A DNA stretch of 64,000 nt, taken from positions 4,856,895 through 4,920,894 of the forward strand of contig NZ_JHEG04000001.1 in assembly GCF_000760695.4 (NCBI RefSeq), in the 5' to 3' direction. Each line of letters begins with the position of its first letter. Within the stretch, counting starts at the first letter, position 1. Shown here one piece after another: positions 8,875 to 19,574 of this stretch. The stretch is from Tolypothrix bouteillei VB521301. GTDB taxonomy: Bacteria; Cyanobacteriota; Cyanobacteriia; Cyanobacteriales; Nostocaceae. Both the position numbers and the translations under genes were made by a program. The notes under the pieces are model-generated. The model was not told the origin of the DNA. It worked only from the letters and a program-made list of their open reading frames with translations, and ran no database searches.

Positions 8875-9432
8875 ATGAAAATGACTATAACAGAAGTTAG
8901 TACTCCTGTAGGGAGCTACGCACCAGATTTTGAACTACCAGGAATTGATGGTCAGGTACACCATCTTAGCAAATATCTGGAAAAGTTCCGTGCAGTCGGC
9001 GTCATTTCAATGTCTAACCACTGTCCTTATGTTGAGTTGTATGTAGAAAGATTGAAAAACATTCAAGCTGAATTTGGCTCTCAAGGTTTTACACTCATCG
9101 GCATGAATGGTAGCGATCTCACAATAGAACCATCAGAAACCTTTGACCAAATGCGGTCTTTTGCCAAAGCCAAGGGTTTGAACTTTCCCTACTTGTGGGA
9201 CCCAACTCAAGAGGTAACTCGTAGTTTTGGGACTAGTACAACACCAATGGCGTTTCTTATAAATGCTGAGGGTGTCGTTCGCTACAAAGGACAAATAGAC
9301 GATAATCCCCAAAATCTAGAATTAGTGGAGCAGCAATACCTCAAGCAAGCGATCGCCTGTTTGTTAAGAGGACAGGAAATTCTTTTGACGGAAACAGAAC
9401 CTGTCGGTACACCATTAGGAATAGGTTACTAG
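8875..9432 (+). CDS. Thioredoxin-fold peroxiredoxin-like protein
   Basis: 185 residues starting [20 protein letters not shown]. The pattern [11 protein letters not shown], followed by [14 protein letters not shown] and a cis-Pro turn in [11 protein letters not shown], is the AhpC/TSA-like thioredoxin fold found widely in cyanobacteria. There is one Cys (in NHCPY) instead of a CxxC pair, so it is more like a peroxiredoxin than a disulfide reductase. An ATG two codons later is an alternative start. The redox partner is unknown. Confidence 0.8.
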   Translation: MKMTITEVSTPVGSYAPDFELPGIDGQVHHLSKYLEKFRAVGVISMSNHCPYVELYVERLKNIQAEFGSQGFTLIGMNGSDLTIEPSETFDQMRSFAKAKGLNFPYLWDPTQEVTRSFGTSTTPMAFLINAEGVVRYKGQIDDNPQNLELVEQQYLKQAIACLLRGQEILLTETEPVGTPLGIGY

Positions 9433-9500
9433 AGACAGAGTGCCACTGTATTGTTATCTTAAATTGGAGGCAATTTCAATTTTGGACAAAACGTAACTTC

Positions 9501-10229
9501 ATGGGAACACATTACCGACGGGTTTTACTTAAACTAAGTGGTGAAGCCCTCATGGGCAATCTGGGCTATGGAATCGATCCGGAAGTGGTAAAAGAAATAG
9601 CTGAAGAAGTAGCAGAGGTAGCAGCAACTGGCGTTCAAGTCGCGATCGTCGTTGGAGGCGGAAATATTTTTCGTGGAGTCAAAGCGGCGTCGGCGGGAAT
9701 GGACAGAGCCACCGGTGACTATATCGGGATGATTGCCACGGTAATGAATGCTATGACGTTGCAGGACTCACTCGAACGCATTGGAATTCAAACACGGGTA
9801 CAAACTGCAATTTCCATGCAGGAAGTTGCAGAACCATACATTCGCCGTCGCGCCATCCGCCATCTAGAAAAGGGGCGAGTGGTTATTTTTGGCGCGGGTT
9901 CGGGTAATCCCTTTTTCACCACCGATACTACAGCAGCACTCAGAGCAGCAGAAATTGAAGCTGACGTAATTTTCAAAGCGACCAAAGTCGATGGTATTTA
10001 CGACGCAGATCCTCACGTATACCCCAATGCTAAACGGTATAATACTCTGACATATGGATATGTTTTAACAAAAGATTTGCGGGTAATGGACACGACTGCG
10101 ATAGCCTTGTGTAAAGAGAATAATATCCCTATTCTTGTATTTGACTTAACTGTGCGGGGAAATATCCGCAGAGCAGTTATGGGAGAATCCATAGGCACGC
10201 TTGTGGGAGGTTCATGTGAAATTAGCTGA
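9501..10229 (+). CDS. pyrH: Uridylate kinase (UMP kinase)
   Basis: Phosphorylates UMP to UDP in pyrimidine nucleotide synthesis. The 242 residues show the amino-acid-kinase fold: [12 protein letters not shown] at the N-terminus, [10 protein letters not shown] (about 51-60), [17 protein letters not shown] and [14 protein letters not shown]. The length is typical. Its last 14 bases overlap the start of frr, the usual pyrH-frr order, which suggests translational coupling. Confidence 0.95.
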   Translation: MGTHYRRVLLKLSGEALMGNLGYGIDPEVVKEIAEEVAEVAATGVQVAIVVGGGNIFRGVKAASAGMDRATGDYIGMIATVMNAMTLQDSLERIGIQTRVQTAISMQEVAEPYIRRRAIRHLEKGRVVIFGAGSGNPFFTTDTTAALRAAEIEADVIFKATKVDGIYDADPHVYPNAKRYNTLTYGYVLTKDLRVMDTTAIALCKENNIPILVFDLTVRGNIRRAVMGESIGTLVGGSCEIS

Positions 10230-10764
10230 AGCTGAGAGTACGATGCAAAAAACCGTAGAGGCGACTCAACGGAATTTTAATACCATTCGCACTGGTCGCG
10301 CCAATGCGAGTATATTGGACAAGGTAACGGTGGATTACTACGGTTCGCCAACTGCCTTAAAATCACTGGCAAACATCAGCACGCCAGATTCTTCAACCAT
10401 CTTAATTCAGCCTTACGAGCGGAATATCTTAAACTCTATAGAAAAGGCAATTTCCATGTCGGATGTGGGTTTAACCCCCAGTAACGACGGTGCCTTAATT
10501 AGGCTCAATATTCCACCATTGACTAGCGATCGCCGTAAAGAACTCGTGAAAATTGCGGCTAAGTATGCTGAAGAAGGACGCGTTGGTATTCGTAATATCC
10601 GCCGCGATGCCTTGGATACAATTCGCAAAATGGAAAAAGCTGCGGAAATCTCTGAGGATGAAGCACGGGATCAGCAAGATAAGCTGCAAAAGCTGACGGA
10701 TAAATACACAGCCAGAATCAATGAGTTGCTGGCAGAAAAAGAAAAAGACATTACAACTGTCTAA
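10216..10764 (+). CDS. frr: Ribosome recycling factor
   Basis: Releases ribosomes from mRNA after termination, together with EF-G. The start was set at GTG 10216, which gives the standard 182-residue protein beginning (M/V)[25 protein letters not shown] lies five bases upstream, inside pyrH. Family motifs [33 protein letters not shown] and [10 protein letters not shown] are all present. It overlaps the end of pyrH by 14 bp. Confidence 0.95.
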   Translation: MKLAEAESTMQKTVEATQRNFNTIRTGRANASILDKVTVDYYGSPTALKSLANISTPDSSTILIQPYERNILNSIEKAISMSDVGLTPSNDGALIRLNIPPLTSDRRKELVKIAAKYAEEGRVGIRNIRRDALDTIRKMEKAAEISEDEARDQQDKLQKLTDKYTARINELLAEKEKDITTV

Positions 10765-10957
10765 AAATAGACCATCTTGGGTGCATCAACTACGGGGATT
10801 GAGGACTGGGAACTGGAGACTGGTAGGAAAAGGTGTAAGATCTCCGTGTATTCCTTTGGCAAAGCCTCTTTACGTTTTCAGGCTCTATGCTCCCCAATCC
10901 CCAATTGCCCCCAACCCCAGAGGGCTCACTTTCCCCAATCCCTAACCCCTAACCCCT

Positions 10958-12082
10958 ATGTACGACTGTATTATCGTTGGCTCAGGACCTGCAGGTGGAT
11001 GCGCTGCATATCATTTAGCGAAGCGCGGGCGTTCGGTGTTGGTTTTGGAGAAAGAGTCTCTACCAAGATACAAACCCTGTGGAGGTGGTGTTTCACCTGC
11101 AATTGCCCAATGGTTTGACTTTGACTTTAGTCCGGCAATTTCTATCAAAGCAGACACAATCCGCTGTACCTGGAATATGGAGGAAGCGGTAGAAGCAGAG
11201 ATTGGAACTCCCGAACCTGTTTGGATGGTAAGACGGGATATATTCGACCATTTTTTGATTCAGCAAGCGCAAAAGCAAGGGGCTGAACTCCGAGATAATA
11301 CTGAAGTAACAGGTATTGAATTTCAAAGCAATTGTTGGCAAGTGAATACTGCTAGCGGTTCGGTGACGGGTCGTTACTTAATTGCAGCCGATGGTGCGAA
11401 AGGACCCATGGCGAGATGGCTTGGGTTCAAAGAACGCAAACGTCTTCTAGCAGGAGCCTTGGAAGCCGAAGCCAAAGCAGATGTAAAGAATGGTAACATT
11501 GCTCACTTCGAGTTTGGTATGGTGAAAAATGGTTACCTCTGGAACTTCCCAAAAGCAGATGGTTACTCTATTGGGATTGGCACCTTTGTTGGTAGGGGGG
11601 GTGCTCAAGATTTCAAAAGCATTTTAAGCGAGTACGGTCAGAAATTTGATGTAGACATTAAAACCTGTCAGCAGTACGGTCATGCTTTGTGTTTGTGGAA
11701 TGGCAATCAGAAGTTGCACGCCGACAACGCAGTTTTAGCAGGAGAAGCAGCTTGTGTTGTCGATCCGTTCACAGCTGAAGGTATTCGACCCTCTATTTTT
11801 AGCGGTTTAAAAGCAGCAGAAGCTATTGATAAAGCAGTTGGTGGTGACATCAACGCATTGGAAGAGTACACAAATACCATGTACGAACAATGGGGTAGTG
11901 ATATGGCTTGGGCGCAGAAGTTGGCTGGGCTATTTTATCGCTTCGCTGGTATTGGCTATAAAGTCGGTGTTAAGCGCCCTTCATCTGTCCAAATTATGGG
12001 CAAAATCTTGTGTGGTGAAATGCGTTACGCTGATGTTGCTCATCGTGCTATCAAGCGTTTAACAACTGGACTGGTTGGTTAA
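10958..12082 (+). CDS. FAD-dependent geranylgeranyl reductase family protein
   Basis: 374 residues. An N-terminal FAD-binding Rossmann motif, DCIIVGSGPAGGCAAYHLAK (3-22), is followed by LPRYKPCGGGVS, a signature of the geranylgeranyl reductase family, and by LIAADGAKGP and GEAACVVDPFTAEGIRP. Relatives reduce isoprenoid double bonds; ChlP itself is somewhat longer and differs, so the substrate here is uncertain. It follows frr after a short repeat-bearing spacer (TAACCCC copies) and is followed within 8 bp by cbiET. Confidence 0.85.
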   Translation: MYDCIIVGSGPAGGCAAYHLAKRGRSVLVLEKESLPRYKPCGGGVSPAIAQWFDFDFSPAISIKADTIRCTWNMEEAVEAEIGTPEPVWMVRRDIFDHFLIQQAQKQGAELRDNTEVTGIEFQSNCWQVNTASGSVTGRYLIAADGAKGPMARWLGFKERKRLLAGALEAEAKADVKNGNIAHFEFGMVKNGYLWNFPKADGYSIGIGTFVGRGGAQDFKSILSEYGQKFDVDIKTCQQYGHALCLWNGNQKLHADNAVLAGEAACVVDPFTAEGIRPSIFSGLKAAEAIDKAVGGDINALEEYTNTMYEQWGSDMAWAQKLAGLFYRFAGIGYKVGVKRPSSVQIMGKILCGEMRYADVAHRAIKRLTTGLVG

Positions 12083-12089
12083 TTGACAA

Positions 12090-13418
12090 ATGACCAAAGT
12101 TAATGTGATAGGTATCGGTCTGGATGGCATTGCTGGATTGAGTGAAACACTCAAGGAAATTATTGAACGTGCGACGCTGCTAGTAGGTAGCGATCGCCAT
12201 TTGAGTTATTTCCCCAACCACCAAAGCCAGCGTTTGCCCCTCAGAAACTTTACTGAAGACATTAGTAAAATTCGTGACTACTTAAACCAAGGTCGTGATG
12301 GTGTTGTTGTTATAGTTTCCGGAGATCCCCTCTTCTTCGGTTTGGGACGCTTGCTTTTAGCAGAACTGCCAAAAGATGTACTGACATTTCATCCCCATCT
12401 CAGTTCGGTACAGCTAGCCTTTAATCGGGTGAAAGCAAGCTGGCATGATGCACGCTTTATTAGCGCACACGGGCGTTCTGTAGAGGAATTGATTCAGACC
12501 TTGCAGCAAGGAGTGGAGAAAATAGCTGTACTTACAGATGGGACAAATACTCCAAATGCGATCGCAAAATTGATACAATCTCTGAATCTACCCAGCCAAT
12601 ATGAGTTGTGGGTTTGTGAAAATTTAGGCGGGGATTTGGAGCGTGTTGAGTCTTTCTCTATAGAAACATTGTGTAGAGATGGTGCAAGTTCTACATTTGC
12701 ACCTTTGAATGTTGTGGTCTTACTGCGTCAAGATAAAGAAAAACCCCTAAATTTATCAGCCTTACCCTATTTTGGTTTACCAGATGAATGCTTTCTTAGC
12801 TTTAGCGATCGCCCTGGTTTGATGACAAAGCGAGAAGTGCGGACGCTAGTATTAGCTGAACTCGCCTTGCGTCCCGGACAAACCATTTGGGATATTGGTG
12901 CGGGAACTGGTTCTGTTTCCATTGAAATTGCCCGCCTGTTCCCAACTTCTACTGTTTACGCCATTGAAAAAACGGCTGCGGGTAGTGCGTTAATTGCTCA
13001 AAATTGCCGTCGCTTTCAAGTAGAGAATGTCATTTCCATTCACGGCAATGCACCGGAGATTTTGTATACTCTTGGAGAAAAGAGTAGTACTCCCTCTGCG
13101 ACACAAAACGCAGATCGTATTTTCATCGGTGGGAGTGGAGGCAATTTAACTGAAATCCTTAATGTTTGCGCGACTCAACTCACTCCTCAAGGCGTCATAG
13201 TTCTCTCTCTAGCCACCTTGGAACATCTCAACACTGCTTTATTGTGGTTTCAGTCTCATTCTTGGCACTACCAGTTATTGCAAGTGCAGCTTTCCCGTTC
13301 TGTCCCAATTGGACAGTTAACACGTTTCGCACCACTCAATCCCGTAACAATTATCACAGCATTTAACAGTGACCCGTCATCAGTATTCAGCAATCATGAG
13401 TTGGTTGCTGAATACTGA
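12090..13418 (+). CDS. cbiET: Precorrin-6Y C5,15-methyltransferase CbiE/CbiT fusion
   Basis: Cobalamin biosynthesis enzyme (CobL type). Residues 1-200 are the CbiE methyltransferase (VIGIGLDG, VVIVSGDPLFFGLGR). Residues about 240-420 are the CbiT decarboxylating methyltransferase (RPGQTIWDIGAGTGSVSIEI, RIFIGGSGGNL). The fusion is usual in cyanobacteria. The last 16 or so codons and the stop lie inside a 24-bp perfect inverted repeat, so the C-terminal tail may come from an inserted palindrome. It follows the previous gene by 8 bp. Confidence 0.92.
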   Translation: MTKVNVIGIGLDGIAGLSETLKEIIERATLLVGSDRHLSYFPNHQSQRLPLRNFTEDISKIRDYLNQGRDGVVVIVSGDPLFFGLGRLLLAELPKDVLTFHPHLSSVQLAFNRVKASWHDARFISAHGRSVEELIQTLQQGVEKIAVLTDGTNTPNAIAKLIQSLNLPSQYELWVCENLGGDLERVESFSIETLCRDGASSTFAPLNVVVLLRQDKEKPLNLSALPYFGLPDECFLSFSDRPGLMTKREVRTLVLAELALRPGQTIWDIGAGTGSVSIEIARLFPTSTVYAIEKTAAGSALIAQNCRRFQVENVISIHGNAPEILYTLGEKSSTPSATQNADRIFIGGSGGNLTEILNVCATQLTPQGVIVLSLATLEHLNTALLWFQSHSWHYQLLQVQLSRSVPIGQLTRFAPLNPVTIITAFNSDPSSVFSNHELVAEY

Positions 13419-13428
13419 TGACGGGTCA
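13370..13428. repeat. 24-bp perfect inverted repeat overlapping the cbiET stop codon
   Basis: The left arm 13370-13393 begins TGACCCGTCATCAGTATT and the right arm 13405-13428 is its exact complement, with an 11-base loop. The TGA stop (13416-13418) is in the right arm. There is no T-run, so a classical terminator is not obvious, but the stem would be very stable and could end or protect the message. It may be a dispersed palindrome. Confidence 0.85.
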
Positions 13429-13475
13429 ATGAAATAGAGGATGGGCGAAGAGGTAGTATAGCTGCTCTCTGCCCT

Positions 13476-14525
13476 CTAAAAGAACCAACCGTATGAGTGT
13501 AAACCTTTACCTAAAAGATTAACCCCCAAGTAACAAATCCAGACAACAACAAAGCCGCTAGCTGCTAAAATTGCAGGGCGACGACCTTGCCAACCGCGAG
13601 TGATGCGGGAGTGGAGGTAAGCAGCAAAGACCAACCAAGTGATGAGCGCCCAAGTTTCTTTGGGGTCCCAACTCCAGTAAGAACCCCATGCTTCATTTGC
13701 CCAAACTCCACCAGCAATAATACCAATGGTTAGCAAGGGAAAGCCCAATCCAATAACGCGATAGCTAATGTTATCAAGGGTTTCAGCAAGACTAAGGCGT
13801 TGGGGTGAAAGGGTTTCGGCTGTTGCTATGGTTGATGACTGAGGAACGGTGACCAAGTCTAAGACTACAGTTTTCCCGTTGCCATTGCTCTCTACACGAG
13901 TGGCTCCATTATTGTCACCAGTTAATGCTTGTGCTTGAGAGACTGCTTCACCCACTTTGTGCAATCGGTAACCGTTGCTGCGATAACCGCCAGTTCCTAC
14001 AGAACTACCCTGTAGTTGAATGTCTTGACCGCGAGTGACTAACAGAAAAGCGATCGCCAGTAGCGAACCCACCATCAAAGCTGAATAACTCAACATCATA
14101 ACGCTCACGTGCATCATCAGCCAATTGGACTTAAGTGCAGGAACTAAGGGTGCTGAGGATTGCATTTCTGATGGCAGTGTCAAAGCTGCAAAAGCTGTAA
14201 TGCCCATCGCTACCGGTGCAGTTACAACCCCAACCAATTGACTGCGGCTTGTATTTTCTGCAATCAGATGGACGGCGGTAATTCCCCACACCAGGAAAAA
14301 CAGGGATTCATACAAATTACTTAGGGGAAAATATCCTGCTTCCAACCATCTTGCTCCTAAAAGGGTCGCAATGCATAAGTTAGTAACAGCCATTCCGGTT
14401 GTTCCCAAAGTAGGAAGGGCGGGAATGTTTGGAAATGCTGCCCCAAACCAATACACTAGCATTGTGATAAATAAGACAGCGAAAGAGGCATTGTCCAGCC
14501 AATTCTGGAGTGCAACCAGATCCAT
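13476..14525 (-). CDS. ccsA: Cytochrome c biogenesis protein (system II CcsA/CcsB type)
   Basis: Membrane component of system II haem delivery to apocytochromes c. The 349 residues hold several hydrophobic segments and, near residue 275, the haem-binding WWD motif ([13 protein letters not shown]) followed by [14 protein letters not shown] less conserved loop in the middle (about 170-230) is Ser/Thr/Asn-rich. The chloroplast homologue is CcsA/Ycf5; databases often label cyanobacterial copies CcsB. It runs opposite to cbiET, with 57 bp between stop codons. Confidence 0.9.
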   Translation of the reverse strand: MDLVALQNWLDNASFAVLFITMLVYWFGAAFPNIPALPTLGTTGMAVTNLCIATLLGARWLEAGYFPLSNLYESLFFLVWGITAVHLIAENTSRSQLVGVVTAPVAMGITAFAALTLPSEMQSSAPLVPALKSNWLMMHVSVMMLSYSALMVGSLLAIAFLLVTRGQDIQLQGSSVGTGGYRSNGYRLHKVGEAVSQAQALTGDNNGATRVESNGNGKTVVLDLVTVPQSSTIATAETLSPQRLSLAETLDNISYRVIGLGFPLLTIGIIAGGVWANEAWGSYWSWDPKETWALITWLVFAAYLHSRITRGWQGRRPAILAASGFVVVWICYLGVNLLGKGLHSYGWFF

Positions 14526-14633
14526 AATTTAAGTTATCTCCAGTTAAGTATGTATTTTATTTTCTTAGATCGTAGTGCAACTTTTAAGCTAACCAGTGAC
14601 CGCTAACCACCAACCAATGAAAGTTCTTCTCCC

Positions 14634-16346
14634 TCATTGTCCGGGTGTTGCTCTTTCTGTGGGAGTTGGAAGCGGATCTGATTTTTCTACTTTTTTTAGT
14701 GTCAAAAAAACGTCATAGCGAATACTGCGGTTATCGCTAACAGCTGATGTCACACCCATAGAACTTGTTGCGTCTATCCAACTTTGTTTGAAAGGTACAA
14801 AGGATGCTAAAGGAAAATTTTTAGCTGTTCGTTCCACATCTATGAAAAATTGCCCATTTGTGGGGTTGGGTTCTTTAGGTACGGTTTTTTGGAACATTGT
14901 CGTGCTACTAAGGGGGTAATTTGGTTTGGGCATTATTCTTTCACTGACAGGAGTGCCCAAAGCTAAAAAAGCAACGTTTCCATCTAACCAGCCGTGCGTG
15001 GCTGTTGGGGTTCCATAGGGTCCCAACCAGTTAACAACGGGTCTATTTGCTACCGTTGTGTACTTAATTTGAAACTGGTATTGAGTTTTCATCACATCAT
15101 CGAGCTGTTTGAGAGCAAGTTCAGCACGATTGCGATCGCTGGCTTCTACCATAAAAACAAAAGCCGCTCTAAAGTCTTCTGATAAGCCTTCTTTAGTAAT
15201 ATTGGGAACAATTGAGAGAGAAAATTCTCCTCCCATCCAACTGAGAAGATCTCGCTCTAAATCAAGATTCGTGAGAGATTTCACACCGTCTCGCAATTGT
15301 TCTGGTGTCATTGGCGAGCGCGGATTTCCTTGAGAAGTTAAAGCATAATCCGACCACAATTGCTTTAAATTCCCTCCCGAAAGCATCAACAAAGTTTCTG
15401 CAGGGAGGCGGTTTTGCATTTTGCCTCCATTATTGTCTGTTGCCAAAACTCTTTGAGAGTTGGGATTCAACCAGGAAATCCCCTTTATCCTGACTCCTTC
15501 CGATTCCAATGAAAGGCTTCCCGCCAAACCTTGGTTGTTTTGGAGTTGGGACAGAACGGGTGCGGGTAAAGCGCGATCGCCAGATGCAGCTATTTTGGCA
15601 GAGAAAGGCACATTGACATAAAACTCAGCAAAGGGTTGGTAATGGGCAATCTTTGGATAGTTTTCTGCAAAACCAGGAGAATCAGCCAAAGATGTTTTCC
15701 TTTTGTAGGCATTAATTGCCTTTTCTGTTGCTTTTGAATCGTCAGTAATAACTAAAAAATTCTCATCCACTACAGCTACTGAAAATTTTTCCCCTGCTTG
15801 TCCTTCCGTTTCTTTGATAGCAATATTCTCGTAAGAACGGTCAATCCATTTACCGCCTTTGGGCGCTTTGGGTTGTGACAGGATGGTTTTAGCCGCTTCT
15901 TTATTTTTAATAGGCAAAACCATCACAAGAGACTGTTCGTTGCCAATAACACTTGCGTTAGTTGTTACTGGTTTAGACGTGGCTCTGCTCATCTCAGGAG
16001 CTAGAACTGCAACTGCAATTTGGTCACCTACCCAAGGACGGATATCTTTCTGAAAATCGTAGCCGTTACTTGTCAGAAAGCGTTCCTGAAGCTGCTGTAT
16101 ATTGGTATCTAGTTCTACTTGCGTTTCTTTCGTTCCAAACTCTCGTAACTTTTTCCATTGCCTGGAGTCGGTGGTAAAAGAAACTGCAAACAGAGCATCT
16201 TGAGGAATAATATTTGCTCCGGGTAGCAAATCTCTAGAGAATGGTTTGCCTTGAGTCAACAGCCAATAGGCAGCTGCACCCCCAACAATCAGCAATCCTG
16301 CTGATGAGAGAGTTAACACTAAGGATGGTTTCTTATCTTTTTTCAT
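14634..16346 (-). CDS. DUF3352 family membrane-anchored protein
   Basis: About 570 residues from ATG 16346 (MKKDKKPSLVLTLSSAGLLI); a GTG nine codons upstream is less likely. It has one N-terminal membrane segment, then a large extracytoplasmic domain with GANIIPQDALFAVSFTTDS and FQKDIRPWVGDQIAVAV, typical of the cyanobacterial DUF3352 family. The function of the family is unknown. It lies downstream of chorismate lyase on the same strand. Confidence 0.8.
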   Translation of the reverse strand: MKKDKKPSLVLTLSSAGLLIVGGAAAYWLLTQGKPFSRDLLPGANIIPQDALFAVSFTTDSRQWKKLREFGTKETQVELDTNIQQLQERFLTSNGYDFQKDIRPWVGDQIAVAVLAPEMSRATSKPVTTNASVIGNEQSLVMVLPIKNKEAAKTILSQPKAPKGGKWIDRSYENIAIKETEGQAGEKFSVAVVDENFLVITDDSKATEKAINAYKRKTSLADSPGFAENYPKIAHYQPFAEFYVNVPFSAKIAASGDRALPAPVLSQLQNNQGLAGSLSLESEGVRIKGISWLNPNSQRVLATDNNGGKMQNRLPAETLLMLSGGNLKQLWSDYALTSQGNPRSPMTPEQLRDGVKSLTNLDLERDLLSWMGGEFSLSIVPNITKEGLSEDFRAAFVFMVEASDRNRAELALKQLDDVMKTQYQFQIKYTTVANRPVVNWLGPYGTPTATHGWLDGNVAFLALGTPVSERIMPKPNYPLSSTTMFQKTVPKEPNPTNGQFFIDVERTAKNFPLASFVPFKQSWIDATSSMGVTSAVSDNRSIRYDVFLTLKKVEKSDPLPTPTERATPGQ

Positions 16347-16452
16347 TAACACAGAAACAACAGGCAGTGTCACTGAAACCTACAGATCTTACTTGCGTGC
16401 ATGATAACACTTTGTAAGCTCGGCCTCAGTTAGCCTAGTCGTTTTGCCTTAT

Positions 16453-17082
16453 TTAGACTTTCCCATTATTGGAACGCAATTCCATTGGTCCCAAATATTT
16501 TGTTAAATAAGGTGAAAAAACCTCATAAATTAGGGTAAGAGGCTGTCCGTGATGCCAAAACAAGTAATGACGACCCCAAAAGGGACCTGACTCATCAAAA
16601 CCCGATTCTAGTGCTGTAGAGTCACCATAATAAATTCCCTGTACATCCCGATACAACTCCGTGCGGAGACGTGCCAAACTCGCCCAAATGGGTAGCGCAC
16701 GATTTTGCAAATACTCGTCTACGTGAGACGCTTCCCACCAAGAAGTTGCATAGGCCAATCGCTGACCGGAAGCGGTACGCAACCAAACCTGTCGTCGCAG
16801 TCGCGGTCCCGGAACAGCTTTGATTAGGTCAGGTGCATTATCCAAATCCGCCCCAACCAATGACATATCAATCACGTCCACTTCTGTGCGTTCACCTGTT
16901 AGCAATTGTAAGTGTCGTGTTGGAGACCCGTCACCTAACAAAAGGAGTTGCCAAGCTGGTGAGAGTTGAGTGTGAGGCAAACCCTGTTGAATGACTTCCT
17001 CTCCACCCTGCCAAATTGGGGTAAGACGATACCACCCCAAGGGCAATGTTAAATTGTTTGTCGGCGTAAAAGTCGCTGTCAA
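16453..17082 (-). CDS. Chorismate lyase (plastoquinone pathway type)
   Basis: 209 residues, starting at TTG 17082. It matches the cyanobacterial chorismate lyase family (DUF98-type, distinct from E. coli UbiC), which makes 4-hydroxybenzoate for plastoquinone. Motifs: LPLGWYRLTPIWQGGEEV near the start, LLLLGDGSPTRHLQLLTG, RRQVWLRTASGQRLAYATSW and a C-terminal GPFWGRHYLFWH. No better start codon is seen upstream. It is transcribed away from tRNA-Leu, in the same direction as DUF3352. Confidence 0.82.
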   Translation of the reverse strand: MTATFTPTNNLTLPLGWYRLTPIWQGGEEVIQQGLPHTQLSPAWQLLLLGDGSPTRHLQLLTGERTEVDVIDMSLVGADLDNAPDLIKAVPGPRLRRQVWLRTASGQRLAYATSWWEASHVDEYLQNRALPIWASLARLRTELYRDVQGIYYGDSTALESGFDESGPFWGRHYLFWHHGQPLTLIYEVFSPYLTKYLGPMELRSNNGKV

Positions 17083-17346
17083 GGTTCTTTACAAAACTTC
17101 ACTTATATATATAATCGCATAAAAAGTTGAGATTGGGGAAGGTAGGGGTTCCTTTGGGAACGAGCAATGGGTAGTGCTGCTCATTAGTGTCAAAGTTTTC
17201 CCCAAGGGAAAGCCTTCTTGTAACTTCTCTATCAAAACGGACTTCTTGAAAAAAGAAATATATTAATTTCTAGTTAAATTTCTTAATCTTGTTTATTCTA
17301 CTCTATACAGCCATTCATCGATCGCTAGCTGTTGGTAGCTAATGAA

Positions 17347-17427
17347 TGCGGATGGCGAGACTCGAACTCGCAAGGGAAGCCCACACGCCCCTCAAACGTG
17401 CGCGTATACCAATTCCGCCACATCCGC
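17347..17427 (-). tRNA. tRNA-Leu (GAG)
   Basis: Read on the reverse strand, GCGGATG at 17427 pairs with CATCCGC before the discriminator A at 17347 to form the acceptor stem. The anticodon stem CACGT/GCGTG holds the loop TTGAGGG, giving anticodon GAG. A long variable arm (GGGCTTCCC) follows, as expected for class II tRNA-Leu, and the T arm contains GTTCGAGTC. CCA is not encoded. Confidence 0.93.
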
Positions 17428-17759
17428 AAGGTTCATCGTAATGAGTATAGCACAAACATTAATGAATTGGGATGAGATGCCACTCAAAATCAAAAAATTT
17501 TTGTTGGGGAATGAACTAATTTTAATGTTATGAGTGTAAGTGCCATAAGGCGCACAATACTCTTACACTTATAAACACTATACTGGGAGGCTGAAAACGC
17601 ACTCTACAGTAACTTATAGAGGCAAAAAGCCAAATTCTTACCCTGACTTGGGAATGTAATTTGGTCTTATCCTGTGGTCATAGTGAGATGAGGCTCTGCG
17701 TAATTTCAACTTTGACGGCAGATTATGTCAATCTACCGAACTTATATCACTGCTAGAAG
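17428..17759. other. Intergenic region with a hairpin
   Basis: AT-rich spacer upstream of accC. A palindrome is formed by AGTGTAAG (17533-17540) and CTTACACT (17562-17569), which may be a transcription signal. No gene was recognised. Confidence 0.4.
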
Positions 17760-19109
17760 ATGAAGTTTGACAAAATATTAATTGCCAATCGGGGAGAAAT
17801 CGCTCTTCGCATTCTCCGCGCTTGTGAGGAAATGGGGATTGCGACGGTTGCGGTACACTCCACCGTTGACCGAAATGCTCTGCACGTTCAATTAGCTGAT
17901 GAAGCGGTTTGCATTGGAGAAGCGGCTAGCAGTAAAAGTTATCTGAATATTCCCAATATTATTGCTGCTGCTTTGACACGTAATGCGAGTGCTATTCATC
18001 CCGGTTATGGTTTTTTGGCAGAAAATGCTCGATTTGCAGAAATTTGTGCCGATCATCACATTGCTTTCATCGGACCTTCTCCGGAAGCAATCCGGTTAAT
18101 GGGTGATAAATCCACGGCAAAAGACACCATGCAAAGAGCTGGAGTCCCCACAGTACCGGGTAGTGACGGTCTGCTAGACTCGGAAGAAGAAGGATTGGCG
18201 ATCGCCCAAAAAATTGGCTACCCCATCATGATTAAAGCCACAGCAGGTGGCGGTGGTAGGGGGATGCGTTTGGTGCGTTCTGAGAGTGAATTTATCAAAT
18301 CTTTTCAAGCAGCGCAAGGCGAAGCCGGAGCTGCATTTGGTAATTCCGGAGTTTATTTAGAAAAATTTATTGAGCGTCCCCGCCATATTGAATTTCAAGT
18401 ATTAGCTGATAACTACGGTAATGTCATTCATTTGGGCGAACGCGATTGCTCAATCCAGCGTCGCAATCAGAAACTTTTAGAAGAAGCACCCAGCCCCGCG
18501 CTAGATTCAGAGTTACGCTCAAAAATGGGACAAGCGGCTGTGAGAGCGTGTCAATTTATTAATTACAGTGGCGCGGGAACTATCGAGTTTCTCTTAGATA
18601 CGTCGGGTCAGTTTTACTTTATGGAAATGAACACTCGGATTCAAGTTGAACATCCCGTGACAGAGATGATTACGGGTATAGACTTAGTAGCCGAACAGAT
18701 CCGTATTGCTCAAGGAGAACGGCTGACACTCCAGCAAGACCAAGTTGTCTTGAGAGGTCATGCGATCGAGTGTCGTATCAACGCCGAAGATCCAGAACAC
18801 GATTTTCGCCCCTCAGCCGGACGTATCAGCGGGTACTTACCCCCAGGAGGTCCCGGAGTCCGAATTGACTCCCACGTCTATACCGATTATCAAATTCCCC
18901 CGTACTACGACTCCCTCATTGGTAAGTTAGTGGTTTGGGGTCCGGACCGTTCCACTGCTATCAAGCGCATGAAGCGTGCATTACGAGAATGCGCTATCAC
19001 GGGATTGCCCACCACTATCGGTTTCCATCAAAAAATTATGGAATACCCACAGTTTTTACAGGGTAATGTCTATACCAATTTTGTACAGGAAATGAAAGGG
19101 CTTGGATAG
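17760..19109 (+). CDS. accC: Acetyl-CoA carboxylase, biotin carboxylase subunit
   Basis: Carboxylates the biotin carrier protein, the first step of fatty acid synthesis. The 449 residues have the usual N-terminal domain ([17 protein letters not shown]), the ATP-grasp glycine loop ([14 protein letters not shown]), the [16 protein letters not shown] signature and [16 protein letters not shown]. The length matches the family exactly. A direct/inverted GTTAGTGG-type repeat follows and separates it from the convergent YggT gene. Confidence 0.96.
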   Translation: MKFDKILIANRGEIALRILRACEEMGIATVAVHSTVDRNALHVQLADEAVCIGEAASSKSYLNIPNIIAAALTRNASAIHPGYGFLAENARFAEICADHHIAFIGPSPEAIRLMGDKSTAKDTMQRAGVPTVPGSDGLLDSEEEGLAIAQKIGYPIMIKATAGGGGRGMRLVRSESEFIKSFQAAQGEAGAAFGNSGVYLEKFIERPRHIEFQVLADNYGNVIHLGERDCSIQRRNQKLLEEAPSPALDSELRSKMGQAAVRACQFINYSGAGTIEFLLDTSGQFYFMEMNTRIQVEHPVTEMITGIDLVAEQIRIAQGERLTLQQDQVVLRGHAIECRINAEDPEHDFRPSAGRISGYLPPGGPGVRIDSHVYTDYQIPPYYDSLIGKLVVWGPDRSTAIKRMKRALRECAITGLPTTIGFHQKIMEYPQFLQGNVYTNFVQEMKGLG

Positions 19110-19152
19110 TGGTTGGTGGTTAGTAGTTAGTGGAACAACTAACCACTAACCA

Positions 19153-19443
19153 CTAACTCCGAGCCAGCATGGTTAGCAGTCCCTGCTGACCTAACAAAAT
19201 TTCTCGCAGAAAGCTACAAATTCCCACCCAAATGATTGGGGTGATGTCTACTCCACCCAAAGGCGGTACTATCTTTCGCAACGGAGCTAAAAAAGGTTCG
19301 GTAGGCCAAGCGACTGCGTTGAAAGGAAAACGATTCAGTTCTGCTTGAGGATACCAAGTCAGAACAATGCGAATAATGAACAAAAACATCATCAGCCCCA
19401 ATACCGGACCGAGAATCCAAACAGCAAGGGTAGCACCAGACAT
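19153..19443 (-). CDS. YggT family membrane protein (Ycf19-like)
   Basis: 96 residues with two hydrophobic segments: one at about 8-28 (VWILGPVLGLMMFLFIIRIV) and a second before the C-terminus. The sequence PFNAVAWPTEPFLAPLRKIVPP carries the NxxxxxTEPxLxPxRxxxP pattern of YggT/Ycf19 proteins. Relatives are linked to cell division, membrane organisation or photosystem assembly; the role here is not certain. It is convergent with accC. Confidence 0.85.
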   Translation of the reverse strand: MSGATLAVWILGPVLGLMMFLFIIRIVLTWYPQAELNRFPFNAVAWPTEPFLAPLRKIVPPLGGVDITPIIWVGICSFLREILLGQQGLLTMLARS

Positions 19444-19574
19444 GATATTAGCTTGACTCTTCCATCAGAATATAGAGCGAAAATGAGAGCAAAAGCGATA
19501 AGATTTTAAGCTTTGTAAAGCACTCTCTATAATTCTAATTCTTTTACCTGAGTTTTCTCCACCTAAAACAACAT

